DNA of 64,000 nucleotides from Acidimicrobiales bacterium (GCA_033344915.1 JAWPML010000001.1:2848369-2912368); one strand, 5' to 3'. Counted from the stretch's first letter, positions 25,351-34,793 are shown. Made by a program: numbers and translations. The notes: generated by a model not told the origin, from the letters alone.

Positions 25351-26106
25351 ATGTACGACCTCGGCGGGCGCACCGCGCTCGTCACCGGCGCGGCCGGCGG
25401 CGGCATCGGCAAGGCCACCGCTCGCCGCCTTCTCCTCGAAGGAGCCAACGTGGTCGTCACCGATCCGCACGAGCGCCGCACCGACGAGACGGTCGCCGCG
25501 TTCGCCGACGAGTTCGGGGCCGACCGGGTGATGGGCGCGTACCTCGACGCCGGTGACCGCGACCAGATCGACGAGGTCCTCGCCGCCGCCCGCGACCGGT
25601 TCGGCATCGTCGACGTGCTCGTCAACAACGCCGCTGTCAATGCCCTCAATCCGGTGGGCGACATGACGCCCGAGGAGTGGGACTGGGCGATCGGGGTCAA
25701 CCTCTCCGGCCCCTGGTACCTGTGCCGCGCCGTTCTCCCGGCGATGGCCGAACAGGGCTGGGGTTCGATCGTCAACATCACGTCCGTCGCCGGCTGGATC
25801 CACGGCACCAACGAGGGCCCCTACGCCGGGGCCAAGGCCGCGCTGCATCAGCTCACGCGGACGATAGCGACCGAGTACGGACCTCAGGGCATCCGCTGCA
25901 ACGGCGTCGCCCCGGGAATCATCCACACGTGGTTCGTCGACGCCAAGGCGCCGCAGTTGCTGGACGAAGCGCCGAAGACGCCGGTGCGGCGCCTCGGCAC
26001 GCCGGAGGACATCGCCAACGTCGTCGCCTGGCTGGTGAGCGACGAGTCGAGCTTCGTCACCGGCGAGACGATCAACGCCAGCGGGGGCTGGTACATGCGG
26101 CCCTAG
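25351..26106 (+). CDS. SDR family oxidoreductase (FabG-like)
   Basis: 251 residues. Motifs: ALVTGAAGGGIGKATARRL, VDVLVNNAAVN, NITSVAGWIHG, YAGAKAALHQLTR, CNGVAPGIIHT and VTGETINASGGWYMRP. A standard short SDR with a complete Ser-Tyr-Lys set. It lies two bases after the amidohydrolase stop and should be co-transcribed under the copy-3 motif. Its stop and that of the convergent amidoligase-like gene share the bases CTAG (26103-26106). Confidence 0.9.
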   Translation: MYDLGGRTALVTGAAGGGIGKATARRLLLEGANVVVTDPHERRTDETVAAFADEFGADRVMGAYLDAGDRDQIDEVLAAARDRFGIVDVLVNNAAVNALNPVGDMTPEEWDWAIGVNLSGPWYLCRAVLPAMAEQGWGSIVNITSVAGWIHGTNEGPYAGAKAALHQLTRTIATEYGPQGIRCNGVAPGIIHTWFVDAKAPQLLDEAPKTPVRRLGTPEDIANVVAWLVSDESSFVTGETINASGGWYMRP

Positions 26107-28796
26107 CGGACGGCATCCACGAGCGCTTGGTCGAGACAGGTCGTCGCGGTCTCGTCGGCAGCCCGGACCGTCGTGGCCAGGGTGACGGTGAAGCTGTCCG
26201 CCCCCGCGAAGGTCGACAGGGCCGGGAACTCGATCTCGATCGCGCCGTCGACCCACCGCGCCGTCGCGGTTCCTTCGGGGGGCCGCTCGCCCGTGCCGAA
26301 GGGGAGGGCGGTGACCGGCGCGCCGTCCCGACGAATGGTCGGGAACGACCACTGCCACTCCGCACCGCCCAGGAACGCCCCGTCGTCGGTCTCGATGAAC
26401 TCGCCGAACAGAACGGTGAGGCCGAACTCGAGGTCCCAGCCACCCGGGAGCGCGGCCGCGGTCGGGTCGTCGAACTCGATGTCCATGATGCCTCCGGGCG
26501 CGAACCCGTCGACCACCGAGTCGAGGTCGGGGCGGAAGTACACCTCCTCGATGTTGACCATGCGGATGGCGTCGACATCGGGCGTCGCGACGTCGCGATC
26601 GGTCGCCGTGCACGCGTTCTCCTGGAACTCGTTGCGCACGTCGCTCGCGTCGGACGGCTCCTGCGACGACGCCGCGATGGGTGACGGAGCGGCCTCGACC
26701 TCGGGCTCCGTGTGCGAGAAGCCGATCCGCGACCCGTCGGGCCGGTTGCCGAGCGCGTCGACCTGTCGACCCGTGAAGATGACATCGACCTCCTCACCCT
26801 CGTCGAGCCGCTCGCAGCGCGTGAAGCCGAAGTCCGGCACCCGTTCGAAGAAGAACCATCGCCCGCTCCCGAACGCATCGAGGTCGTACACGATGTCGCC
26901 GACGAAGCTCTCCGCCGTGCGCGAGTTCGCGCCGCCCTGCGGGTCGCCGGTGCACAGCGAGAGTTGACCCCAGAGATCGATTCCCGTGTTGCGCGACGGC
27001 GTCACCACCCGCCCGATGATGCGGTCCCCCTCGTAGGCGAACTCGAGCACGCCGTCGCCGATGAGGGTGAACTGCCCGAGCAGATCCGGCGAGATGCCTC
27101 CATCGACGGGCGAGGGGGTCATCGTCGGACCGTCGTTGCCGAGCGGGTCGTCGGGCGGCTCACCCGGGATGCCGTCGATCGGTTCGCCGGGCCCGCCGCC
27201 ATCGTCGGCGCCGGGCACCACATCGTCTCCGGGCAGGTCGCCCACGTCATCGATGACCGCGGGCGGATCGCTGGAGACGCCGTCGTCGCCGCCGATCACG
27301 CCCGTGCCGACCAGGACCGCGCCGCCGAGGCCGATGCCGACCCCGATGACCGCGGCCGGGACCCAGCGAGGGAGTCCGTTGCCCGACGAGATGAGGGGCG
27401 GCTCGGGCGGGCCGATGTTCTTGCCGAATCGCGGCGTCTCGGCCACGACCGGAGCGGGGGACGCGTGATCGGCGCCACCGGACACGCGGGGCGGTGCCGC
27501 GTCGATCGCCACCATCTCACCCAGCGTGTCGCCGACCGCGAGCACGCGTTCCGGCCCGACCTCCGCCCGCGGCCAGTCGAGCGCGGGATCCGCCGGCTGG
27601 CGCTGGGGAACGCCACAGACGTCCCGTTCGGGCGGCGCGAGATGTTCCACCGGTCCGATCGTGTCGAACCAGCCCCCGCGCGCCGCATCGGCGTGATCCC
27701 GAAGGACTCTCGAGCCGGGGGTGCGGAGCCGAGCGGCGATCAGGCGGTCGAGCCGCCCGGCGTCGAGGTCCGCCACGAACCGGGCGAGACCCGACCGGGG
27801 CACGGCCGCGAAGATCCGGTCGTTCCGATCCGCGATCTCCAGAACCGACGCGTCCCAGGTGAGCGCGTACGGCCGGATCCGGAGGTCGGCGCGAACGCGG
27901 GTGGCGACGACCGCGCCCTCCGCCACGACCCCGTTCGGACGCGCGGCCGGTGCCGGTGCGCGATCCACGCCGCGCTCGCAGGGCAGCGGGCGCGCCCCGG
28001 CGACGATCTCGTCCGCGGCCGCGAGGTCGGGCGCCCCGACCACTCCGTCCAGGCGTTCCCGCGCCGCCGCCCAGGCGCGCTCGAGCAGGTCCTGCGCTCG
28101 GAGCCGACCCCGCCGTTCGCCCCGGAGCTTCGCGCGCCGGCCACCTTCGAGGAGATCGATGCCGAAGGCGCCTCGATCCAAATACCAGCCCCATCGATCG
28201 ACAGCCGGCTCGATCTGCATCCGCGCGGCCCGCGGGAGGTCGGCGAGGAGACGCTCGCCCGACACGATGTCGCGACACAGGAGAACACCGCCGAGCGCGA
28301 GTGCCGTGGCCGCCTCGAGGTCGTGCTCACGCACGTACTCCGCTCCGAGCTCGACGCGGCCGGCGCGGGGGCGAACCAGGAGGCCCGGCGAGTCGACGTC
28401 GTCCATCAACAGCATCAGGGCCGGCCCGAAGGCGCGGGCGAAGAGGCCACCGACCTCCTCACAGGCGTCGTCGGACACCGAGACGGAGAGATGGGTGGAC
28501 TCACCGACGAACGAACACTCCGGGTAGAGACCGGCGAGGGTGCCGGCCCCCAACCCCGTCCAGGCGACCACGGTCTCGACGACGCCCCGGAGCACTTCGA
28601 GGGGCGGCGTCGCGATCTCGGCCTCCGCCCCGTCGCAGGTGAGCTTCAGGCCGCTGTGCAGGCGATAGGCATGGATGTCGCCCGGATCGAGACGCCGGCC
28701 GGGCACCGCCCGGCGGTGAATGAGCCGACGAAAATCGACGCGGGCGCCGTCCCGCCACACCTGGTACTCGTGCTCGACACCGATCTGATCCGCCAT
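26103..28796 (-). CDS. Large membrane protein with amidoligase/GCS-like N-terminal domain
   Basis: 897 residues; not a family I can name with certainty. The N-terminal region (about 1-270) begins DQIGVEHEYQVW and has AEIATPPLEVL, STHLSVSV and GRVELGAEYVREHD, the order GxExE, ExxTPP, H-x-S-V, RxExGxxY seen in glutamate-cysteine-ligase/amidoligase (COOH-NH2 ligase) folds. A second cytoplasmic part follows. A single membrane segment lies near 479-502 (WVPAAVIGVGIGLGGAVLVG), then a Gly/Asp/Pro linker (about 505-560) and an extracellular beta-rich domain with several Cys to the end. Four bases separate it from the charged protein upstream. The amidoligase reading is inference; sensor or scaffold roles are possible. 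Confidence 0.55.
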   Translation of the reverse strand: MADQIGVEHEYQVWRDGARVDFRRLIHRRAVPGRRLDPGDIHAYRLHSGLKLTCDGAEAEIATPPLEVLRGVVETVVAWTGLGAGTLAGLYPECSFVGESTHLSVSVSDDACEEVGGLFARAFGPALMLLMDDVDSPGLLVRPRAGRVELGAEYVREHDLEAATALALGGVLLCRDIVSGERLLADLPRAARMQIEPAVDRWGWYLDRGAFGIDLLEGGRRAKLRGERRGRLRAQDLLERAWAAARERLDGVVGAPDLAAADEIVAGARPLPCERGVDRAPAPAARPNGVVAEGAVVATRVRADLRIRPYALTWDASVLEIADRNDRIFAAVPRSGLARFVADLDAGRLDRLIAARLRTPGSRVLRDHADAARGGWFDTIGPVEHLAPPERDVCGVPQRQPADPALDWPRAEVGPERVLAVGDTLGEMVAIDAAPPRVSGGADHASPAPVVAETPRFGKNIGPPEPPLISSGNGLPRWVPAAVIGVGIGLGGAVLVGTGVIGGDDGVSSDPPAVIDDVGDLPGDDVVPGADDGGGPGEPIDGIPGEPPDDPLGNDGPTMTPSPVDGGISPDLLGQFTLIGDGVLEFAYEGDRIIGRVVTPSRNTGIDLWGQLSLCTGDPQGGANSRTAESFVGDIVYDLDAFGSGRWFFFERVPDFGFTRCERLDEGEEVDVIFTGRQVDALGNRPDGSRIGFSHTEPEVEAAPSPIAASSQEPSDASDVRNEFQENACTATDRDVATPDVDAIRMVNIEEVYFRPDLDSVVDGFAPGGIMDIEFDDPTAAALPGGWDLEFGLTVLFGEFIETDDGAFLGGAEWQWSFPTIRRDGAPVTALPFGTGERPPEGTATARWVDGAIEIEFPALSTFAGADSFTVTLATTVRAADETATTCLDQALVDAVR

Positions 28797-28800
28797 GGAC

Positions 28801-29433
28801 TCAGAGGGCCGGTGGCCCGTCGTCGAGCCCCTCGAGCGCAGGAGGCTCCGGAGCATTCGACTGCCCGCCAATGGAGTCCATGGACAGGCTCGTCGGGTCG
28901 ACCTTCGGCATGGCGCCTTCCTTCCTCTCGCGCCGGCGGTCGCGGTCTTCCTCGCGGCGCTCGCGTGCCTTCTCCTCACGCTCTCGGGCCTTGCGCTTCG
29001 CCTCTCGCTCGCCCGCGGCCTTGGCATCCGCGTCGCGTTGTTCCTGTTCGAGACGGTCGGTCTCGCGCTTCAGCTCCTCCCACGACGGCTCGGGCTCCTT
29101 CGCCGCGGGATCCCCGGAGGTCGGCGGCGCTTCTTCGGTCGTCTCCGCGGGGCTCGCCGATTCATCCCCGGCGCCCGCGCCGGAGGGCGGCGGCGACATG
29201 GTGCGTCGTGCCGTCTCGTTCCCGTCCGCATCGCGTTCGGTCACCTGCGTTCCGTCCGCGGTCGTCTCGTAGTCGGTGGTCGAACCGTCCGGGTTCTCCT
29301 TCGTCATCGTCGCCCGACCGCTTCCCTGGGGACGCGCCGCCTCCGGCTGCACCTCGGTCGCGGTCGGCGCGGAAGCACCACCGACGGTCTCGGCCGATCC
29401 CGTGCCGGCGGGGACGTTGAACTTCTCGGACAT
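28801..29433 (-). CDS. Charged, probably disordered protein with long Arg/Glu helix
   Basis: 210 residues; no family recognised. Residues 1-100 are polar and low complexity with a DGSTTDYETTADGTQVTE stretch like RHS/beta-solenoid fragments. About 110-175 form a highly charged single helix or coiled coil (KRKAREREEKARERREED). The tail is Ser/Gly/Pro-rich (SLSMDSIGGQSN to the end GLDDGPPAL). GGAGAGAGGG stands upstream of the ATG. It is co-transcribed with the amidoligase-like membrane protein, of which it could be a peptide substrate or cytoplasmic partner. It diverges by 112 bases from the BTAD-type regulator. Confidence 0.6.
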   Translation of the reverse strand: MSEKFNVPAGTGSAETVGGASAPTATEVQPEAARPQGSGRATMTKENPDGSTTDYETTADGTQVTERDADGNETARRTMSPPPSGAGAGDESASPAETTEEAPPTSGDPAAKEPEPSWEELKRETDRLEQEQRDADAKAAGEREAKRKAREREEKARERREEDRDRRRERKEGAMPKVDPTSLSMDSIGGQSNAPEPPALEGLDDGPPAL

Positions 29434-29545
29434 GGTTGGCCCTCTCTCCGTGGTGTGGTCGTCGCTCGCGACCATGCAGGGCGCCCGTCAGCGGCGCGTC
29501 AGTCACGGCGCTGGCGGGCCATCGCGAAGCGGGCGATCATGGCCC

Positions 29546-32521
29546 ATGGCCAAGTGGGGCACGGGTGGCGCAACGCCGAGGCGGCCGCGGGTCGAGGAGC
29601 TGCTCGTCCAGCGTTGGAACGTCCGCGCGATGCAGCTCGCCGCCGGCGCCGGCTGCGGCAAGACGACCGCGCTCCGCCGCACGATCGAGGCGAATCGCAC
29701 CGACCCGATGGGCGTCGACCTCTTCGCCTCGGTCGGCGATCACGGCAGCCTGGCGGAGGCGATCGAGCGGCTCGGTAACCAGCTCGCCCAGTCGAGAAGC
29801 GACGCGTCGTCCTTGATTCGGGCGATCACGGCCCTCGCACCGCGGCACGTGTGCCTGATCGTGGATGACGCCCACAAGCTCGACGATCCGGCGGCGCTCG
29901 CCGCCTTCGGTGCGCAGCTGCCGAGCAACGCCCACCTGCTGGTCGGCACCCGGAGTCGCCTCGACATCGACGGCGCGGTCCTGGTGCTCGAGGACGACCT
30001 CGCGTTCGACGACTCGGAGATCGCCGCCCTGGCCGCCGCGACCGGCCGACCCGCGGACGAGCTGGCCCGCGTCGGTCGCTGGCCGGCAGGGGTCGATCTC
30101 GCGGCGACCTCCGGTCGCGCGGCTGCGGACCGGGCTGTGGCGGAGACACTCGTCGGCGAGCTCGGCGCCGACACCCGAGCCGCGGTGGAAGCCGTCGCGG
30201 TGCTCGGCCGGGCGAGCGATGCCGTGCTGCACTCGCTCGGCGTGCGGATCAGCGCTTCCGCGCTGGCCGAGGCCGTCCCCCTGCTGCGCCGCGAGGACGA
30301 CGACGTGGTCGCCCACGACCTGCTCCGCGGCGCGCTCACCGATCAGGTGGAGCACGCCACATCGACCCGCCGGACGGCCGCCGCGGCACTCCTCGCGAGC
30401 GGGGACATCGAGCCGGCGGCGTCCCATCTCGCCGACGCCGGCGACTGGGACGCGGCGCTCGATGCCCTCGCCACCCGCACCATCGGTGGTCTCAGCGCCA
30501 GCGGTCACGCGACGGCCCGGCGCTGGCTCGACCGGGTTCCCCCGACGCACCTCGACCACCCGACCTGCGGGTTGTTCCGCGCCGCGATCGCCCGACGCCA
30601 GGATCCGGCGCTCCCCGAGGTCCGTGAGCAGCTCGAGCGCGTCACCCGGGCGTTCGAGGAACGCGGTCACCAGGAGGGCGAACTCGCGGGGCTCACCATG
30701 CTCGGCTACATCCACTCTCGGGTGACCGGCGACCTGCTCGGTCTCGCAGGCGTGCATGCCCGGGTGGTCGAGCTCCACGCCGCCGGTTGTGATGCCGCGA
30801 CCGGACTGGCGATGCTCGGCGATGCCGTCATCGCCCACATCAGTGGCGACGTCGCCGACGCGGCACGGCGCCTGGATGCACTGCCGCGGAGCACGCTCAC
30901 CGATGAATGGCAGGGGATCGCGGACTGGTACCACGGGATGGCGCTGCTCGACCTCGGCCGCCCGGCCGACGCCCTCGCCGTCCGGGACGCGCCCCGCGAG
31001 GAAGCCAAGATCCCGATGGAGGAGTCGCTGCACGGCGCGACATGGGCGCGATGGGCGTCCGGCGACGTGCGGCCCATCACCGCGGCGTTGCGCGCTGCGC
31101 TCGACAGCCCGGTGCCCGCCCTTCCGCGCGAGCGGGTGGACACGGGGCTGTACTCCCTCGGCTTCCTGAGCGCCACCGGCGATCTCGAGAGCGCCCGACG
31201 CGCCGAGCGGATGGTGCTCGACAACATCGGGCCGGACGACCACACGATTCGCGACAACCTCCTCGTCGCCCAGTCGATGTTCGCGGTTGCGGACGACGAC
31301 GAAGCGCTCGCGGCGGACCTCCTCCACCGCCGGTTCCCGACCGGCCTCACCACGGCCGCAGAGCGCCGCGCGACCATACGCCTGCTCCCGATCCCCTATG
31401 TGGTCGACGCCGAACTCCGCGCCGACATCGATGCGCAGGACTGGCCGGGGGTGTGGGCGGCCGGGCTCACGCTCGCTCGGAGCCTGGTCGCGGCGCGCGA
31501 CGGCGCGCCGGTCGAGTGGACGACGCTGCCGTGGCACGAGCCGGACATGCTGGTCTCGCATCTCGGGTTGCGATGGGCGATCGAGCTCTGTGCCCGCGCC
31601 CATCAGCTCGGCGTCGGTCCGGCGCGCGAGTCCTGTTCCGCGCTGCTCGAGCACTTCCCGACCGCGTCGATCCGGCTTCTCGACGCGATGCGCGAGGGCG
31701 GCGATCCCGGTCTCGCGAAGGGGGCTGCGTCGCTGCTCACGGAGCTGCCGGCCCCGCCGCCGGTCGCCGTGCGGGTGGCGATGCTCGGCCCGACGACGAT
31801 GCATCGCGGGGACACCGAGGTCGCGGACAAGGACTGGCGGCGGGAACGGGTCCGGGCCCTCCTCACCCTGCTGGTGGTCGAACGCCGGGTCACGCGTGAG
31901 GTCGCGGCGACTCAGCTGTGGCCCGACCTCGAAGCCGACCGGGCGGCGGCGAATCTGCGGACGACGCTGAACTATCTCCAGCGGGTTCTCGAACCGGATC
32001 GACCGCGCAACGCGGCATCGTGGCTACTGCGGACCGACGGCACCCTGTTGCGTATCGTCGACGACGACTGTCTCGCGATCGACGTGTGGGACTTCGAGGC
32101 GGCGACGGAACGCGCCGAGGACCTCGAACGAGCCGGCGACGCCGAGGGAGCGGTCACCCACCGGCTGGCCGCCATCGAGCTGTGGCAGGGCGATCCGTTC
32201 ACCGAATGCCGCTACGAGGACTGGGCGATGCCGGAGATCGAGCGGCTCCGCCTTCTGCTGTTCCGCCAACTCGTGCGAGCGGCGGAGGTGCTCGCGGCGA
32301 CCGGTCGGGTCGACGAGGCGATCACGCTCGCCGGTCGGGCGCTCACGCTCGAGCCGACGGCCGAGAACGCGGCGCGGGCGCTGGTGACCGCCCACCTCCA
32401 GCGCGACGACATCGGGTCGGCGCGGGCCGCGTACCGCCAGGCGCTCACCGGTATCGAGACGATGGGTTTCGCGCCCGAACCGGCCACCCTCGAACTCGGA
32501 CGCCGTCTCGGCCTGAGCTGA
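29546..32521 (+). CDS. Large AAA/LuxR-like ATPase with C-terminal winged-helix and BTAD domain
   Basis: 991 residues. An N-terminal NTPase domain has Walker A GAGCGKTT (34-41) and a Walker B-like HVCLIVDDAHKL; a long TPR-like helical region fills about 220-740. The C-terminal 240 residues start VRVAMLGPTTMHRG and contain a winged helix (WRRERVRALLTLLVVERRVTREVAATQLWPD) and a bacterial transcriptional activator domain (IDVWDFEAATERAEDLERAG to PEPATLELGRRLG). MalT-like signalling ATPases often have LuxR HTHs at the C-terminus; here it is a SARP-type HTH-BTAD. It probably activates the divergent amidoligase-like operon. The start at 29546 gives a short lead to Walker A. Confidence 0.82.
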   Translation: MAKWGTGGATPRRPRVEELLVQRWNVRAMQLAAGAGCGKTTALRRTIEANRTDPMGVDLFASVGDHGSLAEAIERLGNQLAQSRSDASSLIRAITALAPRHVCLIVDDAHKLDDPAALAAFGAQLPSNAHLLVGTRSRLDIDGAVLVLEDDLAFDDSEIAALAAATGRPADELARVGRWPAGVDLAATSGRAAADRAVAETLVGELGADTRAAVEAVAVLGRASDAVLHSLGVRISASALAEAVPLLRREDDDVVAHDLLRGALTDQVEHATSTRRTAAAALLASGDIEPAASHLADAGDWDAALDALATRTIGGLSASGHATARRWLDRVPPTHLDHPTCGLFRAAIARRQDPALPEVREQLERVTRAFEERGHQEGELAGLTMLGYIHSRVTGDLLGLAGVHARVVELHAAGCDAATGLAMLGDAVIAHISGDVADAARRLDALPRSTLTDEWQGIADWYHGMALLDLGRPADALAVRDAPREEAKIPMEESLHGATWARWASGDVRPITAALRAALDSPVPALPRERVDTGLYSLGFLSATGDLESARRAERMVLDNIGPDDHTIRDNLLVAQSMFAVADDDEALAADLLHRRFPTGLTTAAERRATIRLLPIPYVVDAELRADIDAQDWPGVWAAGLTLARSLVAARDGAPVEWTTLPWHEPDMLVSHLGLRWAIELCARAHQLGVGPARESCSALLEHFPTASIRLLDAMREGGDPGLAKGAASLLTELPAPPPVAVRVAMLGPTTMHRGDTEVADKDWRRERVRALLTLLVVERRVTREVAATQLWPDLEADRAAANLRTTLNYLQRVLEPDRPRNAASWLLRTDGTLLRIVDDDCLAIDVWDFEAATERAEDLERAGDAEGAVTHRLAAIELWQGDPFTECRYEDWAMPEIERLRLLLFRQLVRAAEVLAATGRVDEAITLAGRALTLEPTAENAARALVTAHLQRDDIGSARAAYRQALTGIETMGFAPEPATLELGRRLGLS

Positions 32522-32532
32522 TCAGCCCCGCC

Positions 32533-32566
32533 GAGAAAGTATGACGGTGTCAGACACCAGAACGCG
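32533..32566. repeat. REP-like palindrome, family 1 copy e
   Basis: GAGAAAGTAT followed by GGTGTCAGACACC and CAGAACG: a hybrid of the two core variants (outer arm like copies a and d, core like copy b). It lies between the convergent BTAD regulator stop (32521) and SDR stop (32572). Confidence 0.8.
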
Positions 32567-32571
32567 CGGGG

Positions 32572-33333
32572 TCAGCGCAGGCCGCCGTCCATGCGCAGGA
32601 TCGCGCCGGTGGTGAATGATGACGCGTCGGTGGCGAAGTAAAGGGCGGCACCGACGACCTCGCCGGGCTCGCCGGCCCGGCCCAGGGAAAGGGCCGAACC
32701 GATGCCGGCCAACGCCTGTTCGTCCCACGCCTTCGCGATGTCGGTGAGGAACGGACCGGGCTGGATGCAGTTGACCCGCACCTCCGGGCCGTACGCCTTC
32801 GAGAGCATCTCCGTCATGTTGTGGAGACCGGCCTTCGCCATCGCGTAGACCGCCTCCCCCGGCGTGGGCTTCACCGCCGCCGTCGAGCTGACGGAGATGA
32901 TCGACCCCTTGCCGTTGGCCTTCATGTGGTCGCCCATCAGGATGGACAGGCGGAACGTTCCCTTCAGGTTGACGTCCATCGTCTTGTCGTAGAGCGCCTC
33001 GGTGATCTCGGCGAGCGACGGGTAGAGCGGCGACATCCCCGCGTTGTTGACGAGGACGTCGATCGTCCCGAACTCGGCGATGGCCGCCTCGGCGAGCGCG
33101 TCCGCCTGCTCCCAGTAGCCGATGTGGCATTCGACCGGGAGCGCCCGCACGCCATGGGCGGCCTCGACCTCGGCGGCCAGCGTCTCGCAGTTGTCGAGCT
33201 TGCGGCTCGCGATGACGACGTTGGCTCCCTGGGCCGCGAATGCACGAACCGTCTCGGCGCCGAGGCCGCGGCTTCCCCCCGTGACGATCGCCGTCCGCCC
33301 GGAGAGATCGAACAGGTCGGTGGGCGCGGTCAT
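32572..33333 (-). CDS. SDR family oxidoreductase
   Basis: 253 residues from the ATG at 33333. Motifs: AIVTGGSRGLGAETVRAFA, VLVNNAGMSPL, SVSSTAAVKPT, YAMAKAGLHNMTEML, VNCIQPGPFLT and TTGAILRMDGGLR. A complete classical SDR. An upstream in-frame ATG at 33351 is possible but leaves little room for a leader. It diverges from the amidohydrolase/ferredoxin/P450/ALDH operon across copy 4 of the shared motif, which might control both. Confidence 0.9.
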   Translation of the reverse strand: MTAPTDLFDLSGRTAIVTGGSRGLGAETVRAFAAQGANVVIASRKLDNCETLAAEVEAAHGVRALPVECHIGYWEQADALAEAAIAEFGTIDVLVNNAGMSPLYPSLAEITEALYDKTMDVNLKGTFRLSILMGDHMKANGKGSIISVSSTAAVKPTPGEAVYAMAKAGLHNMTEMLSKAYGPEVRVNCIQPGPFLTDIAKAWDEQALAGIGSALSLGRAGEPGEVVGAALYFATDASSFTTGAILRMDGGLR

Positions 33334-33381
33334 GCGCGGGATCGTAGCCATGTGGACATGGGACCACCCGACGAGAAATAC

Positions 33382-33397
33382 TGACACGACTGTTAGA
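33382..33397 (+). promoter_or_regulatory. TGAC[AG]CNNNTGTTAGA motif, copy 4 (amidohydrolase-P450 operon)
   Basis: TGACACGACTGTTAGA, 18 bases before the ATG at 33416, with CCGGAGG in between. As an extended -10, it would give a very short leader that still contains the Shine-Dalgarno. Confidence 0.62.
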
Positions 33398-33415
33398 TCC
33401 GCTCCGGAGGCCACC

Positions 33416-34594
33416 ATGGCGCGCACGATCGACTACCCCGTCTTCGATGCCGACAACCACATGTACGAAACGGAGGAGGCCTTCACCCGCTACCTCCCCG
33501 ACGCGCACAAGGGCGCGATCAAGTACGTCCAGGTGAACGGACGCACGAAGATCGCGATCAACAACACCATCTCGGACTACATCCCGAATCCGACCTTCGA
33601 GGTCGTCGCCCAACCGGGCGCCCAGGAGGAGTACTTCCGCACCGGCAACCCCGACGGCAAGAGCCTTCGCGAGATCTTCGGCGAACCGATGAAATGCCCG
33701 GATTGGGCCCGCAACGCCGCGGCCCGCCTCCCCCACCTCGACGAACTGGGGCTCGACGGCTCGCTCATGTTCCCCACCCTCGCCAGCCTCCTCGAGGAGC
33801 GCATGCGCGACGACCCGGACCTCTGCCACGCCGCGATCCACTCGCTCAACCAGTGGATCTACGACGAGTGGACGTTCAACCACGAGGACCGCATCTTCGC
33901 CACACCGGTGATCGCTCTGCCGATCGTGGAGAAGGCGATCGAGGAGCTCGAGTGGGTCCTCGATCGAGGCGCCCGCTGCATCCTCATCCGCCCGGCTCCC
34001 GCCTGGGGCCTGCGAGGCCCGCGCTCGCCGGGGCTCGAGGAGTTCGACCCGTTCTGGGCCCGCGTACAGGAGGCCGGTGTCTTCGTCGGCATGCATTCGT
34101 CCGACTCGGGCTACGCCGATCTGGCGAGCGTCTGGGAAGGCCGGGGCGAGTTCCTCCCGTTCCAGCCGAACCCGTTCCGGAGCCTCGTCATGAGCAATCG
34201 GCCGATCACCGACATGATGAACGCGATGATCTGCCATGGCGCGTTCACCCGGTTCCCCGACATGCGGTTCGGCACGATCGAGAACGGCGGCACCTGGGTG
34301 AAGCCCCTCGTCGAGGGCCTCGAGGCGATCTACAAGAAGATGCCCCACGAGTTCGACGAGCACCCGGTGAACACCTTCCGGCGCAACGTCTACGTCAACC
34401 CGTTCTGGGAGGACGCCATCGAGGGGCTGATCGAGATCATGACGCCGGACCGACTCCTCTTCGGCTCCGACTATCCGCACCCGGAGGGGCTCGCGAACCC
34501 GATCTCGTTCGCGGACGATCTCCCCGACAGCCTGTCCGATGCCGACGTGGCGAAGATCATGGGCGGCAACCTCAAGGAACTGCTGAAGGTCTGA
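33416..34594 (+). CDS. Amidohydrolase family protein (DADNHxYE subgroup)
   Basis: 392 residues. N-terminal YPVFDADNHMYETEEAF matches the 22756-23925 and 63784 proteins. Also GMHSSDSGYADL, TIENGGTWVKPL and LLFGSDYPHPEGLANPISF. GGAGG is placed six bases before the ATG. It heads an operon with a ferredoxin (GTG two bases after its stop), a P450 and an aldehyde dehydrogenase. In this setting it may remove a carboxyl or acyl group from the oxidised substrate; the reaction is not known. Confidence 0.88.
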   Translation: MARTIDYPVFDADNHMYETEEAFTRYLPDAHKGAIKYVQVNGRTKIAINNTISDYIPNPTFEVVAQPGAQEEYFRTGNPDGKSLREIFGEPMKCPDWARNAAARLPHLDELGLDGSLMFPTLASLLEERMRDDPDLCHAAIHSLNQWIYDEWTFNHEDRIFATPVIALPIVEKAIEELEWVLDRGARCILIRPAPAWGLRGPRSPGLEEFDPFWARVQEAGVFVGMHSSDSGYADLASVWEGRGEFLPFQPNPFRSLVMSNRPITDMMNAMICHGAFTRFPDMRFGTIENGGTWVKPLVEGLEAIYKKMPHEFDEHPVNTFRRNVYVNPFWEDAIEGLIEIMTPDRLLFGSDYPHPEGLANPISFADDLPDSLSDADVAKIMGGNLKELLKV

Positions 34595-34596
34595 CG

Positions 34597-34791
34597 GTGA
34601 AGGTCCAACTCGACCGCGACCGCTGCCAGGGGCACGGTCGCTGCTATGTGCTCGCCTCATCCGTCTTCGAATCGGACGACGACGGCTACGGCCTCGTCGT
34701 CTCGGACTCGGTGCCGGTGGAGCTCCACGAACCGGCGCGCAAGGGCGCCGGCAACTGTCCGGAAGACGCCATCACCATCATCGAGGATTGA
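34597..34791 (+). CDS. [3Fe-4S] ferredoxin, P450 partner
   Basis: 64 residues from a GTG. Three cluster Cys are visible: Cys10 and Cys16 in CQGHGRC and Cys54 in GNCPEDAI, the pattern of single-cluster actinobacterial P450 ferredoxins in which the second Cys of a CxxCxxC set is replaced. It should pass electrons from a ferredoxin reductase (none in the window) to the P450 encoded two bases downstream and perhaps to the other three P450s here. The acidic composition fits. Confidence 0.92.
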   Translation: MKVQLDRDRCQGHGRCYVLASSVFESDDDGYGLVVSDSVPVELHEPARKGAGNCPEDAITIIED

Positions 34792-34793
34792 CT

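Noticed and set aside
26712-29420. Long plus-strand open frame opposite the amidoligase-like gene
   Set aside because: It is the antisense frame of a GC-rich gene; the minus strand has the coherent protein with signal motifs, a membrane span and coupling to its neighbour.
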